64,000 nt of DNA from contig UESW01005077.1 in assembly GCA_900491605.1 (NCBI GenBank), positions 186,080 to 250,079 on the forward strand, given 5' to 3'. This document shows, piece after piece, positions 33,181 through 44,709 of this stretch (position 1 is the first letter of the stretch; each line of letters opens with the position of its first letter). The translations under genes and the position numbers were made by a program. This DNA comes from Calamus simplicifolius (taxonomy: Eukaryota > Streptophyta > Magnoliopsida > Arecales > Arecaceae). The notes below the pieces were generated by a model, which ran no database searches, was not told the DNA's origin, and worked only from the letters and a program-made list of their open reading frames with translations.

Positions 33181-33658
33181 TGAATGAAAAGAATTTTTTT
33201 TAAAGTATAGTGTACTTAGCTTTCATTGCTTTTTTGCCTTCACATCATTTTTGGTGTCGACACCAATAAAGGACTTGAAAGCTTTTTCTTTGAAGAAATT
33301 GGACCCCCTTAGTGCTGAAGTAACGGAATCCGGAAGATCTCGAGGGGGTAGGTGGAGTCAACAGTCAAAGCCCCTTATCCTCATCTTCCATCTTATATTA
33401 ATAGCCCCAGCACCTCTGGGCTTACCATCACCGGGAATCAAAATACCCATAAATGCTTGAGGTGATTATGAATTACGATGCTTATAAATGCCCAAATTGA
33501 CTGACCATGGACAATGCCTCAAGTTTGTTCATCCTGGGAATCACTTTGCCTCAGATGCCTTTAAGGGCTTCAAGGTGCTTAGATGAATCATGATGGCGGT
33601 GAGCCTCTCTCTGAGGAGATCTTTCGTGAGTGGATTGTTAGCTAACTGGTTGCAGCTA

Positions 33659-33930
33659 TCATAGGTGATGTGAGAGGCTTAGGCTGCTGCTGAGTGGCCA
33701 CTGAGCGTTAAACATGTAGCTCATGAACTGCTGCAACCAAAGCTTGAACTGTTGGTTGAGGATGGCCAGTTGGTTAATTAGAGCAACTGAGGCTGGTGGT
33801 AAAGGAGGAGCAGAGAGGGTGGTCTTCTGCTGCTCAGTGCGATGTGGATGCCCTCCGGCATGATTGGCAGGGACCTCCAGCATGTGCGTCACTACAATGG
33901 TTATCTTAGAGGGGACAAAGGCTTATAGCT
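33659..33930 (-). pseudogene. E4 gag N-terminal remnant
   Basis: The minus frame reads VPANHAGGHPHRTEQQKTTL and SVALINQLAILNQQFKLWLQ. The spacing from the primer site and the hydrophobic Gln-rich helix match gag N-termini of E1 (DQFATLVQQVQALTKLVQG) and E2 (QLAALTQKVQTLTTMVYGLQ). The rest of gag is deleted. Confidence 0.55.
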
Positions 33931-33987
33931 CAGGGAGACAGAGCTCTCTTTCCTTCAGTGCGTCTCCCCCTACCTGGTGCGCCAATC

Positions 33988-34149
33988 TGTTGTTGCCAGA
34001 GACCCTCCTCAAACGTCCGCGAGCGTTCGGTCGCCTTCTCCAATGAGCCCAAGATTTTCGGCGAGCTTCTCGCATCCGAAGCCTGCAAAAAGTCCCGAGG
34101 ATCGGAGATTCCGGCGGGGACCGTCCAACCCCTTCCTGGAGCGCCAATC
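33988..34149 (-). repeat. Extra partial LTR end plus primer site in E4
   Basis: TGTTGTTGCCAGAGACC...GGGGACCGTCC (33988-34127) repeats the first 140 bp of the adjoining LTR at 34150. Each copy is preceded by GCGCCAATC on the plus strand, so LTR end and PBS occur twice, 162 bp apart. Confidence 0.75.
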
Positions 34150-35530
34150 TGTTATTGCCAGATCACCCTCCTCGAACGTTTATGAGCATTCGGTCACCTT
34201 CTCCAGTGGGCCCAGGATCTTTCGACGAGCTTCTCGCACCCGAGAGCCTGCAAAAAGTTTGGGTACCGGAGATTCCGACGGGAACCCTCCTACACTTAAG
34301 TTAGTGCTCTGGGCAACAGCTGTGAGCTCAAGGAAGCTCAAAAGAGAAAGAGAGAGAGCTTAGAGAAGAGCTCTCTGTGAGTAAGAATGAGCGTGTGTTG
34401 TTGTGGTTGTTGTTCTTGGAGTTACGTGGTCGGGGATCCCTCTTACCCAATTTATTCATCTTTGGACTTTGTGTGGCTTGCCTAAGAAGCTAGGATTCTT
34501 GTCATCTAGTGATTGGATGAGTCACGTGGAGCCTCATGATGGACCATGACTTTTGGGGCTCATCTGGTCTGAGTGATTAAGGCGTCATGATGACTGTGGA
34601 CTTTGGTGGATGGAATGTCGGGGTTGATGTCTATAAGACTTGAGGTGCTTCAATTGTCAGTGCCTTTATGAAGATGCTTGTTTCTTAGTAGCATGTCAGA
34701 GCTATGGATGCTATCCCATCAGAGGTGGGTGGCCACTTGATTATCCTATACCGCTCCCGCATAAATTCTTGTGTATATAAGCCTTTCTTGCCTCCTACGC
34801 CACCTTTTCTCATGCAAGGGTGCCAACATGGCAACCATAAATGCCTTAGTGAATAAGGCAATAAATGCCTTAAAGCAAGCATACAGTGGGATGTACGTTG
34901 TTGTTATAAGACCATAAATGCCTTGGCGCAAAAGATATAACATGAAAAGAAAAAAAAATTAGTAAAGATCGTAGAAAAAGATCGTAGCCAACCTAAAAGT
35001 CGGATGCGGAGGCCGCCCAGAAAGGCCAGCCGCCTAAGAAGACCGTCAGGAAGACCCAATTGGAAAAGGCCGCTGAGGATGAGAGCGGGAAGAGGCCGTC
35101 GAGGACTTCCTTCGCTGTGTTCCTCTCTTTGTCCATTCCATTAAATGCTCTCCAAGTCATTATGACCATTTCTGCACCATTAAATGCTCCATCAATTGAC
35201 TTGACTATCGGACATTAATAACAAAAGGTGGCCCTTAAGATAATCCTAACAAAAGGTGGCCCTTAAGAGAATCCTACGCACGTAATGTGGCCCTTTTGCC
35301 TTCCAACTTGTTACAGTTGAGAGCAAAGTCGTGGACGGAATATTTAATGCCTATCGCGTTCTTACTTCTTAGTAAAGAAGGCCGAATAGAACAGCGAGGT
35401 CGCTTACGAATTGAGCCGTTCAGAAGGCCGCTAAGAAATAGAAGGCCACCGGGGAAGGCTGCCCAGAAAAAAACGTCTTGAGAGCTAGAAATTGCTTCAT
35501 TATTGCCTATGAGGTCAATCGGCCCCATCA
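34150..35530 (-). repeat. E4 5' LTR
   Basis: Plus-strand start TGTTATTGCCAGATC, end GGCCCCATCA. It aligns with 30541-31932. A local duplication of CTAACAAAAGGTGGCCCTTA occurs near 35220-35260. Confidence 0.85.
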
Positions 35531-35596
35531 ACATGAAAGATGATAATGGTAAATATATACTAAGAGACAATGAACAAGCCTTTCTTTACAACATCC

Positions 35597-36090
35597 ACCA
35601 GGATGGATTTCATTCTGGCATGACAAGGATTACATTATAGAGGCTTACAATCTAAATCAGGCAGCTCATCAGATTGGCTTTGACCAGGACATCTCACCTT
35701 CAACAGTAGATGGGGCTTTGTTGAAGCATTTGTTGGGTGTTTCATCCTATAATCACTTTCCTTCTATGCAACAAGGGCAGCGTAGTGCATGAGGCTTCCA
35801 CTACTATAGGCCTAGATAGGTTAGACATATACCCCGGCATGCACAAAAAACTATTTCTATATTTTAAAACTATGACACCAGGTCGTCATGAAGCAATCTT
35901 ATGGTTGCACCACTGTCACTCTCTCTATGTTCCTTCTACGCAAAAATTATTAAATTTTATTTTATGGTATCAGAAATATAATATGACCGATGCAATGGAT
36001 CCTCATAAATATTCTCAAGCTAGCGTGGTCTTTGATAGACTAAATCTTGATAGAAACTGGATAATGGGTGCTGTAAAGAGTCTAGAATGA
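35597..36090 (+). pseudogene. Possible plant-mobile-domain (PMD) fragment
   Basis: The frame from 35601 reads GWISFWHDKDYIIEAYNLNQ, then AAHQIGFDQDISPSTVDGAL, ending in TGA at 35790. The Y-N-x2-x-x-A-x-Q-x-GF-x-Q-D pattern resembles the C-terminal block (AYNPxRVARQFGFxQD) of plant-mobile-domain proteins, found in some plant transposons and in MAIL1-type proteins. A second frame (35737-36087, 117 residues) overlaps and may continue it after a frameshift. The N-terminus would be to the left and interrupted by E4. Tentative. Confidence 0.35.
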
Positions 36091-36093
36091 CAT

Positions 36094-38354
36094 GTTGGCT
36101 AAATCTATGACACTGTTTTTCCGATGCCAATAGCTCATGCATAAAACCTTCCAATTTTCATATTTTGACTTTCTGAATCGGCTTGAGTTATCAGTTTTGG
36201 TGTCTTGAGATTTTAAAAGTTCCAAGAATATAAAATTTTACGGTTAAACTGGAGAAAGTTTTCAATTTAGAATAACAACAAATCATACAAAATCAGAAAA
36301 AAAACAGTCGCGACAAGTTCTGCGACTTGGTTGAGTTGGTTCCGGCACACTAAGGGGTCGATTTCAACATAAAAAGCCAACAAAATGAACAAATCTATAA
36401 TTAATTCAATGCATTAGTCTAAGATCCTTTGTAGTCTCAAATTTTCTCATATATATACCAAAGAACAGCAAGAATTAAAGAAAAGAGCTGAATTCGTTCA
36501 CCGGCTTCACGAAGGCATCAGCAGGCTCCTCTTCGTCGCCGCTTGCATCCCTTCACATGGCCATGACCTCATGCCACCTCCCCATCGTCACCGCTGCCGC
36601 ATCCACACGCTCCGCTAGAGAGGACCACCGTATGCCGATTGGTGCGTTCCTTCGAAAGTCATCGACAACGAGGGAGAATTTGGCCATTAATCCGGCAACG
36701 ATCGAAATGCGAGGAGAAAGCGAGAACGAAGCAAGGTAGTTAAAGTTAAACCCTCTTAACCTAGCGAGGTCGCTTCAAATGAAAGCGGTGGCCGGCCGAT
36801 GCCTTTTGAATTCAAACTCCTCTCCCTCGCCTAACTTTGTAGACGATTGTGCCATCCAAATCAAGATTTTTGGTGGTCACTCGCATCAATGGAGCATGTT
36901 GTTGGGTCTGATAGGGTGGTCTAAGCTCATTTATGTTAATTTGTGTTGGATGGGGGTATGAGTTCAAGAATTAAAATTAAATTAAATTATGAACTTGAAA
37001 GTTATTTTGAATTAATTTATAAAAATTTCTATTGAATTTAAGCCAAATGAAATTAGACTTTTATTTTTCTTTCAAAATAATTTTCTCTCTCAACGATCGA
37101 CCTTTCCCACACACGATCCGAAAGGAAGACGTTTTCTGCACGGAAATCATTGACAAAGAAAAATAAAAAAAAGTATAGAATACGTTTTCAACGACGAAGT
37201 CTGCCTGTTAATTATCAACACATGTTTATTATTTTTTTTTAAAAAAGAAAGAGAAAGGATCTCGACTTTCGAGTACGGTTGCAGCGACTATCATAGCTGG
37301 TAGACGGTGACTTGCAATTAGATCACGTGGTCCCCTTCCGCCATGTCCCACGGAAGAGAACATTTTGGACCCAGTCTCTGGACAAATGTGATAGGCTTAA
37401 AGGAAAGGTCTTTTTGCACCGAGATGCTCGCACGTATTACTTTTGATGATCGACACAAATCGCATGCATGCATCAAAAGTAAAAAAAAAAAAAAAAAAAA
37501 TTTAACCTTTGAAACAGGCGAGCGCATACGTCATATGCTAATCATCGAATGCGAACTACACCGCATTCAATGTGACAAGACTTTTCTAGGCTTCAATCCA
37601 AATGACATCGTCGGACTATTCTAGTTTAAGTCGATAGATAGGCCTATTATCCGAATTAGATCTGCTATCGATCATAAAATCTTTATAAATTCAAATAAAC
37701 AAAAATTATCTATTCCAAATTTCAGATTAGATTCGATTTTTATAGTTTTTAATCAGAACTAATCTGAACCTAATTCAACTGACTCATAAATATTAGTTAC
37801 GTAAATATTAAACTAATTGTTAATTCATAAAATGAGTCTCATTTAAATTAATTCTTCTTTAATCTTAATAGCTAGATCTCTTCTTATATATTTTACTTAA
37901 TTTAAATATTTATATATTTTTATATATAATAAATTATTGTAATGTCTTTAAGTATTAAACATATTTAAATATCATGATTTATAAATTTTGAGATAATCAT
38001 TTGATGAAGAAGAATTAAATGTTTTTGAATAAAAAGTTATGTTTAAATTAGTTTTAATCTTATTCAAATTTTTAATGAATCTATATTTTATTATCAATTA
38101 TTAATTTTAACTATAAAATTAATTCTTAAATATTTGGCTCAAATACAAATATGGTTTGATCCAATTCTATTTCGAACCTCAATATTTTAGGTTGGGTCTG
38201 AACCGTACTTGATCCCAAATAGATCTAAATAATCTATTAGTTTTAAAGTTCTTTCAATAGATATGACCTGATCCAATTAATAAATAAGTTAGATTTAAAG
38301 TTAAAAATATAACTCAAATATGAAATTGAGTAAGGTCAAAATTAAGTAAGATTT
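36094..38354. other. Unassigned 2.3 kb, AT-rich to the right
   Basis: 36480-36740 is a GC-richer island with a short minus-strand frame (MAKFSLVVDDFRRNAPIGIR), not recognised. 37480-37500 is an A20 run. From 37630 onward the DNA is very AT-rich with no open frames. No gene is supported. Confidence 0.3.
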
Positions 38355-38366
38355 GATTTGATCCAA
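38355..38366. repeat. LINE target duplication, left copy
   Basis: GATTTGATCCAA, identical to 41324-41335. Confidence 0.85.
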
Positions 38367-41323
38367 AACTCCGCCAAGGCCAGTCCCAAGCTTAGATAAA
38401 GAAGGAGGATTGTATTAGGTAGGCGATAGCCAGCATAAAACTCCGTCAGAATTCTTAAAACATGAATCTGATAAATCAACTATGCGAAAGGCTAGGACGT
38501 TTCCGTTAAGAGATGCATTGCATCTATCTTCAGATGTTTCAAAAAATAGGCAAGGGGTATCGCATCGGTGCTCGGGTGCGATGATATGTGAGCAAGGGTT
38601 CCTGCACTATGGACGAGTGCAGATAAAGAAGTTGATCCATGATAGTCAGCTTAGAGTAGCAACATGGAATGTAGGAACACTAACATGTAAAATTATGGAG
38701 ATAGTGAATACTATGATTAGAAGAAAAGTAAATATAATATGCTTACAAGAGACTAAATTGGTAGGTGAAAGATCTAGAGAAATAAAGAATATGAGATATA
38801 AATTATGTTACACTAAAAATATAAAATAAAATGAAGTAGGAATAATTATGGATAAGAATTTAAGAAATATGTTGCTAAGATAACTAGGAAAGGAGATACT
38901 AAAACTTATAATTGAGAATAATATAATTAACATAATTAGTGCATATGCACCACAAGTATGATTAGACCAACAAACTAAAACATAATTTGAAAAGATTTAG
39001 ATGAAGTAATGCAAGAAATACCATAAAAAGAAAATATATATTGGAAGAAGATTTTAATAGACATGTAGATAAGCAGAGGGATAGATATGAAATGGCTTGT
39101 GGATGATATGGATTTGGAGATAAGAATGAAGCCGGCATGAGCTTATTAGATTTTGCAATGACGTATGATCTAACAATAGCAAACACTTATTTCAAAGAAA
39201 GAGATGAACATTTAATAACATTTAAAAGTGGATCTAATAAAAGTCAAATAGATTTTTTTTAACTAAGAAGATAGATAAAATAACATGCAAAAACTGTAAA
39301 GTTATTCCAGGAGAAAGTTTAACTTCACATTATAGGATAATAGTAATAGACATATGGATAAAAAAAAATATAGAGTAAAACGTAAAACTATTAATTCAAA
39401 AATTAAATGATAGAATTAAAAAAAAAGAATTATTTAAAGAAAAGTTAGTAAAGTAATGATTATAATATAGATAGTGATCCCAACTTAATATGGAAAAAAG
39501 TAATTAAATGCATAAAAAATATAGCAAAAGAAGTTTTAGGAGAATCAAAAAGAGTAAGACTAGCAAAAAGAAAACTTGGTAATGGAACGAGAAAGTTCAA
39601 GCTAACTGCCATCAAGCTTAAAAGGAAAAACTATAAAATTTGGCAAGAGGTTAGGGATGAAGAAAGTCTTAAAAAGTATAGGGATGCAAAGAAAGAAGCT
39701 AAAAAATGGTAAGTAATACCAAACTTAAAGCTTATAATGATTTATATAATAGACTAGATACGAAAGAATGTGAAAAGACTAGCAAAATAAGTGAAAAGAC
39801 TATATTAAATGTATTAAGATTGAAGATGAAATGGTCTTAGTAAAAGAAGAAAAATAAAAGAATGATAGAAAAACTATTTTAAAAATTATTAAATAAAATA
39901 ATTTGATAAATTTAAGGGCAAAAAGATGTGATAACCTAAGAGTAACAAATGAGCATAATTTTTTCATAAATATAGCATGCTTGAGGTTAAAAAGGCTTTG
40001 AGTAAAATAAAAAATGCAAAGGCATTAGAACCAGATGCGATCCCTATTGAGGTTTGGAAAGGCTTAGAAAAAATTTGAGTCATATGGTTAACCAATTTAT
40101 TTAATAGAATTGTAGCAACTAAAAGAAAGCCGGATGATTGAAGAAAAAGCATTTAATACCCATATACAAAAATAAAGAAGATATTTAAAACTGTGCAAAT
40201 TATAGAGGGATTAAGCTAATGAGTCATACAATGAAATTATGAGAAAGATTAATAGAAAATCGAATAAGATCCGAAGCTTTGATGTCAAATAATCAATTTG
40301 GATTTATGCTCGGAAGATCGACTATGAAAGCTATTTATTTATTAAGAAGAATAATGGAGAGAGATAGAGAAAAGAAAAAAGACCTTCATATGGTCTTTAT
40401 TGATTTAGAGAAAGCATATGATAAAGTACCTAGAAAAATAATATGATGGGTTTTAGAGAAAAAAAGTTACCAAAATGTACATAGAATTGATAAAAGATAT
40501 ATATGATAGAGCAATAACTATTGTTAAGTAACAATACGAGAAACTAGTGAGTTTTAATTACTGTAGGTTTACATCAAGGATCTACCTTAAGTCTGTATCT
40601 TTTTGTATTAGTTATTGATGAATTAATCAAACATATGCAAAAAATAATTTTAGGAGGCGTAGAAATACAAATGAAGAATCAGTGAAGATTGCAAGCCAGA
40701 AGATATCAAGAAGTAAAAAATTTAGATATTTGGGATCAATTATCCAGCAAGAAGGTGAATAGTTGAAGTTATGAATCAGAGAGTTAAAGTAGGATGGATT
40801 AAGTGGAGGAGTGCTTCGGGAGTATTGTATGATTGGTGCATCCCATTAAAATTAAAAGAAAAATTCTATAAAACTGCTATTAGGCTAGCTAAGCTATATG
40901 GAACAGAGTGTTGGGCAATATTGAAACAACATGTGAATAAATTAAGTGTAACAGAAATGCGTATATTAAGATGGATATATGGTAAAACTTTAAAAGATAG
41001 AATTAGAAATAAATATATAAGAGAAATGATAGGAGTAGCTCCAATTGAAGATAAAATGAGAGAAATCGATTACGATGGTTTGGACATATACAATATAGAC
41101 CTTTAGATGCTTTAGTTAGAAAGAGTGATCTTTTAACAATTCATGATAAAGATAGAGGTAGAGGTAGACCTAAACTAACATGGATAAAATAATTAAAAAA
41201 GATATAACTATTTATAATTTAAATATCGACTTGGTCCTGAATAGAGCAGAGTGAAGGAAGCAGATTCATGTAGCCGACCCTATATAGTTGCGAAAAGGCT
41301 TAGATGAGTTGAGTTGAGTATAT
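38367..41323 (+). mobile_element. RTE-type LINE, nearly full length
   Basis: 2957 bp between perfect 12-bp target duplications GATTTGATCCAA. It begins with the leader of plant RTE elements (AGTCCCAAGCTTAGATAAAG, then AGGAGGATTGTATTAGGTAG). It encodes endonuclease, reverse transcriptase and the RTE-specific C-terminal segment, and ends without a poly(A) tail in GAGTTGAGTTGAGTATAT. A complete leader and flanking duplication mean it inserted almost whole. The coding part is full of stops, with an internal deletion in the RT. Confidence 0.85.
38600..41260 (+). pseudogene. RTE LINE endonuclease-RT polyprotein
   Basis: The endonuclease part reads LRVATWNVGTLTCKIMEIVN and IICLQETKLVGERSREIKN (Asn and Glu of the AP-endonuclease fold) up to 38829, then decays; IISAYAPQ is still visible near 38933. 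RT blocks include AKALEPDAIPIEVWKGL (about 40017), FGFMLGRSTMKAIYLLRRIM (about 40300) and DLHMVFIDLEKAYDKVPRKI (about 40380). Between about 40640 and 40700 the segment that should hold the F-A-D-D catalytic box is missing, a deletion of roughly 80 residues. The C-terminus (40771-41106) is open: KWRSASGVLYDWCIPLKLKE, LYGTECWAILKQH, EMRILRWIYGKTLKDRIRN. Confidence 0.82.
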
Positions 41324-41335
41324 GATTTGATCCAA
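41324..41335. repeat. LINE target duplication, right copy
   Basis: GATTTGATCCAA, identical to 38355-38366. Confidence 0.85.
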
Positions 41336-42002
41336 TCTATTTGCAACCCTACTTCGATTGGCATCCAACGATTATCAAGTTGTCGAACAAAAGACAAATG
41401 CGTGTGGAAGATGAGTTTGAGATAAAAACCACCTTGATGATTTAGATGTTAATATGACATCATGGTACTCTTAAGCCCAACAATGTCACTTGCACTAAGA
41501 TTTGTTTTCAACTTACGAAAATCTTTCCTGGAAAAAGACTTGTTGCACTTTTCTTTGGTGCAGCAAGCAGCACCAGTTGTATAAATTGGCTGCCCATGCA
41601 TGCGGTGCATGGCAAGGCCCATTGAGCCACCGCACATGTGCTGGCATGCGTAGGCGATCAATCTGTATAGCCAGTGCGCATTTGCTGTACGAAGGGCGAT
41701 GTAGTAAGATTTTTTTCATCTTTCATGACCTTTTAGCCCATTTGGTCCGGCTCTAAAACAAGAAATCAACATTAAATCCCACTAGAATTAAAATTAAAAT
41801 CACTCATTTTCTTTTTTTATTTGGTGCACATGAAATCAAAACCAAAATTAAATTAATTATCACTATTATGGTTCAGTTCTTTTAACTTGTTTGGTTTATC
41901 AACAATTAATTTGTAAGTTCAGCACTAGAGATAGAAGCAACAAAAAAAATAATAAATAATACATAAGAAAGTAATCAATGGCACCATGTTAGAGAACAAG
42001 CT
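41336..42002. other. Unassigned 0.67 kb
   Basis: No frame, repeat or RNA gene recognised. AT content rises after 41760. Confidence 0.3.
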
Positions 42003-42015
42003 TAGGCTAGCTTTT
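42003..42015. repeat. L1 target duplication, left copy
   Basis: TAGGCTAGCTTTT, identical to 42793-42805. The last T's merge with the reverse-complemented poly(A) tail. Confidence 0.85.
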
Positions 42016-42792
42016 TTTTTTTTTTGTACAAACGGTGAATCACACCATCCTAGGTCGGGTTAGACCCGTTACATCAGAAACTAATAATTGGAACAAGATC
42101 AGAGGGTAGTGGTCTCCCAGTCTTCATCTCCAATAACCAGAGTGAAAGACCACCCTGGCAGCAATCCAATCCACAACCGCATTGGCTTCACGATAGACAT
42201 GGCGAATCTGGATGTTAGGGGCTTCCAAAATCATAGAGTGGATATCACAAAATAATGGGATAGAAGGCAGGTGGGAACTGTGCTCCTGTCAGATCCATCT
42301 AATAATAGTAATAGAGTCACCTTCAATGATGAGGCTACGAGCGCCCAGAGTCCTAATATTATAGGATATACCCGCCCAAGCCGCATAAAGCTCAGTTAAA
42401 GGCACCGAGGAATCAAGAATACTAAATCCCCCTGCCGCCAGCATCATACTATTCGCATCACGAATAACATAGGCTGACTTCTGCCATGGACACTCCCATC
42501 AAAGTTAATTTTGACAAACCCTAGAGGAGGGGGCTTCCAAGAAATAAAACCGTACGCCGATTCGCTGCCGCAGCAGCAGAGGAGACCCAGTGTCTAAGGT
42601 TTGCAAAATCAAAGGACCCCTGATGGGAGGAATACTCAGCATAAAGAGATGCAGCCGTCTTGAGAACCCTGTGGGAGGATGAACCCTTTCCGAGAACAAA
42701 ATCCGATTTCGGAATAATCATATCTGACAAGCAATATAAGCCCATAATGGACCTCGCTGATGAGTACCCCTTCCCAATCCTTGCTTCAATAG
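42016..42792 (-). mobile_element. 5'-truncated L1 LINE with RNase H-like domain
   Basis: About 777 bp, read right to left, with a poly(A) tail (T run at 42011-42025) and a 13-bp target duplication. The minus strand encodes the end of an L1 ORF2, an RNase H-like (RVT_3) domain: KSAYVIRDANSMMLAAGGFS, LTELYAAWAGISYNIRTLGA, LIIEGDSITIIRWI and IRHVYREANAVVDWIA. The acidic residues of the RNase H fold are visible in E-L-x-A, E-G-D and the final REAN..D. A few stops break it. Confidence 0.85.
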
Positions 42793-42805
42793 TAGGCTAG
42801 CTTTT
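42793..42805. repeat. L1 target duplication, right copy
   Basis: TAGGCTAGCTTTT, identical to 42003-42015. Confidence 0.85.
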
Positions 42806-44268
42806 AAATGGATGCATCATAAATACATCAAAAATGATAAAGGATATGTATGAAATCAAAAAAATTATGAGAAAAAAATTAATTTTTTAAGAAGAGGAGA
42901 GAGGGGGTGCAAGTTTGGATTTCATTTCAAATACATACCGATACCTAATTCTAATTGTAATTATATGTGCAATTAAAATTAGGTTTTAATTATATATAAA
43001 TAAATGCTTAAAATCGAAACTAACCAAATGAACTGTTAATTAAATTGTTCGAGATTGAAAACAAAACCACTTATAATAAAAATGTGAAGCTTTACATCTC
43101 TTTGTCCAACAACCTGTTACTATTGTTACTATAAAAAATTACATCTTTTCGTAAAGGTACTGTTAATAAGAATGTGGAGCTTTACATCTCTTTGTCCAAC
43201 ACCCTAATTACTATTACTATTATAAAAAAAAAATTAATTACATCTCTACATAAAGGTATCGTTAATAAACTTAGTTATGTCTTTGTATAGAAGGCATGAT
43301 TTAAAATAGATTAATAAATTATTCATGAGAGGTCAAGTTAATTATTTCTCTTTGAGCAGTATCTTTTATCTATTCCTCTCCTTTAATATATGATATAAGA
43401 TTGATATTAATAAAAAATAATTGAAGTCTTAATATTGATAAAAAATAAGACATTCCTCCTCCATCTACTATAGAAAATAAATAAAAGAAAAAAAAATTAC
43501 TAAGGAGGTTACAGATTGAGAGAAAATATATTGTTTATGGTAAAGATTATGAATACTCAAAAAATATTAGTTTTATTACGTTAGTTACTGACTTATAAAG
43601 AAGAATAGACTAAAGAAAACTAATTATTTATTTATAGAAGGTCAATTTAGAGTTATTTGTATATAAGATAATACAGGAGTTATGTGACAAATTTTATGAC
43701 TTGTAAATAGAAAAAAAATCAAGCATCGAGAGAGAAAATACATCCAAATTTGTTTTGTAGGCTAATTTAAAGTATAATAGAAATTAAAATGATTTAGGAT
43801 ATTATAAAAAGTACATAGAGGTTGATCAACGATTAGTTTATTATTAGTTTTTTTAAAATAGTATTCATATTGTCCATCATGTGTTGATATGATTGTTCAA
43901 GATAAAATTTTATAAATAATTCTATCTTAAAACACAAATCTCAAATGCTCTAATTTAGTGTAACACTTAGGTGAACAATAATGCCGGATTGCAAGGGTGA
44001 AGCATATTTATCAACGGAGGTATATAATATAATTGATATAATGAAATCAAACTTACATTAATTATCAAAAAGTATTTTTTATGTTTAATTAAAATTTATA
44101 TATTATGTAAATTTGTTTTAATTTAATATGATATTTTATGATTAATTATCTTTTATTTACATAATACATTAGTAATATTAATAAAAATACATTAAGTATA
44201 AAAATAATTAAATTACTTTTTTACTGTTTGAAGAAAAATTTATAGTATAATCCAATCCTTTCCGAAGA
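42806..44268. other. AT-rich intergenic DNA
   Basis: Very AT-rich, no open frame of note. It contains one tandem duplication (43078-43262, entered separately). Nothing else was recognised. Confidence 0.4.
43078..43262. repeat. Two-copy tandem duplication, period about 90 bp
   Basis: AATGTG(A/G)AGCTTTACATCTC begins at about 43080 and again at about 43169. Each is followed by TTTGTCCAAC, a TACTATT-rich stretch, TTACATCT and AAAGGTA(C/T)(T/C)GTTAATAA. Confidence 0.75.
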
Positions 44269-44284
44269 AAAAATTATTTTCTTT
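44269..44284. repeat. L1 target duplication, left copy
   Basis: AAAAATTATTTTCTTT, identical to 44694-44709. Confidence 0.8.
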
Positions 44285-44693
44285 TTTTTGGTACAAATAG
44301 GCGATCACATCAGTCTTGATTGAGTCAAACCCAATTTATCAAAGTATAAAATTTGAGAAAGTACATTAACACGGATCCCCGGCATCCAGCACCACGGTCC
44401 GGTGTGATGGGCGATCCAGACAGCAATTCAGTCAGCCGCTGAATTAGCTTTCTAATAAGTGTGCCGAATCTGGACAGTATCAGCCTGATGAAGCATAGAC
44501 CGAATATCGTATATCATAGGATTGATCAGAATATGATCGCCCAGTTTCAATCAGAGCCAGCATATATAGTGATAAAGTCATCCTCAATGATAAGTCTATA
44601 AATATCTAAGCTACGTATAGCGTAGAAGATGTTAGTCTATATAGCATGCAGCAGCCGATACAAAAGATTAAGAAGGCCAAGATCGTCGCCATC
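44285..44693 (-). mobile_element. Second 5'-truncated L1 copy, same family
   Basis: 409 bp, minus strand, T run at its left end and a 16-bp target duplication. Its 3' end (GGTACAAATAGGCGATCACA on the plus strand) aligns with GTACAAACGGTGAATCACAC at 42026, so it is the same L1 family with a different truncation point. The RNase H-like remnant reads IFYAIRSLDIYRLIIEDD on the minus strand. It is more decayed than the copy at 42016. Confidence 0.8.
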
Positions 44694-44709
44694 AAAAATT
44701 ATTTTCTTT
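44694..44709. repeat. L1 target duplication, right copy
   Basis: AAAAATTATTTTCTTT, identical to 44269-44284. Confidence 0.8.

Larger units (their letters stand above)
30541..35530 (-). mobile_element. E4: short non-autonomous Gypsy derivative, minus strand
   Basis: Two LTRs of about 1.39 kb (30541-31932 and 34150-35530) surround only 2.2 kb. The primer site TGGCGCTCCAGGAAGG (minus, 34131-34146) belongs to the same type as in E1-E3. A polypurine tract (AGAGTGTGGGGGGCA, minus) lies at 31933-31948. Flanks are ATATG (30536-30540) and ACATG (35531-35535), a target duplication with one change. Only a gag N-terminal remnant codes; pol is absent, so mobilisation would need proteins from another element. 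Confidence 0.82.

Noticed and set aside
35966..35978. TGGTATCAGAAAT as a Copia primer binding site
   Set aside because: No LTR end precedes it and the match to the Met-tRNA site stops after TGGTATCAGA.
37480..37500. A20 run as a LINE or SINE tail
   Set aside because: No upstream RNA polymerase III boxes or LINE coding sequence and no flanking duplication seen.
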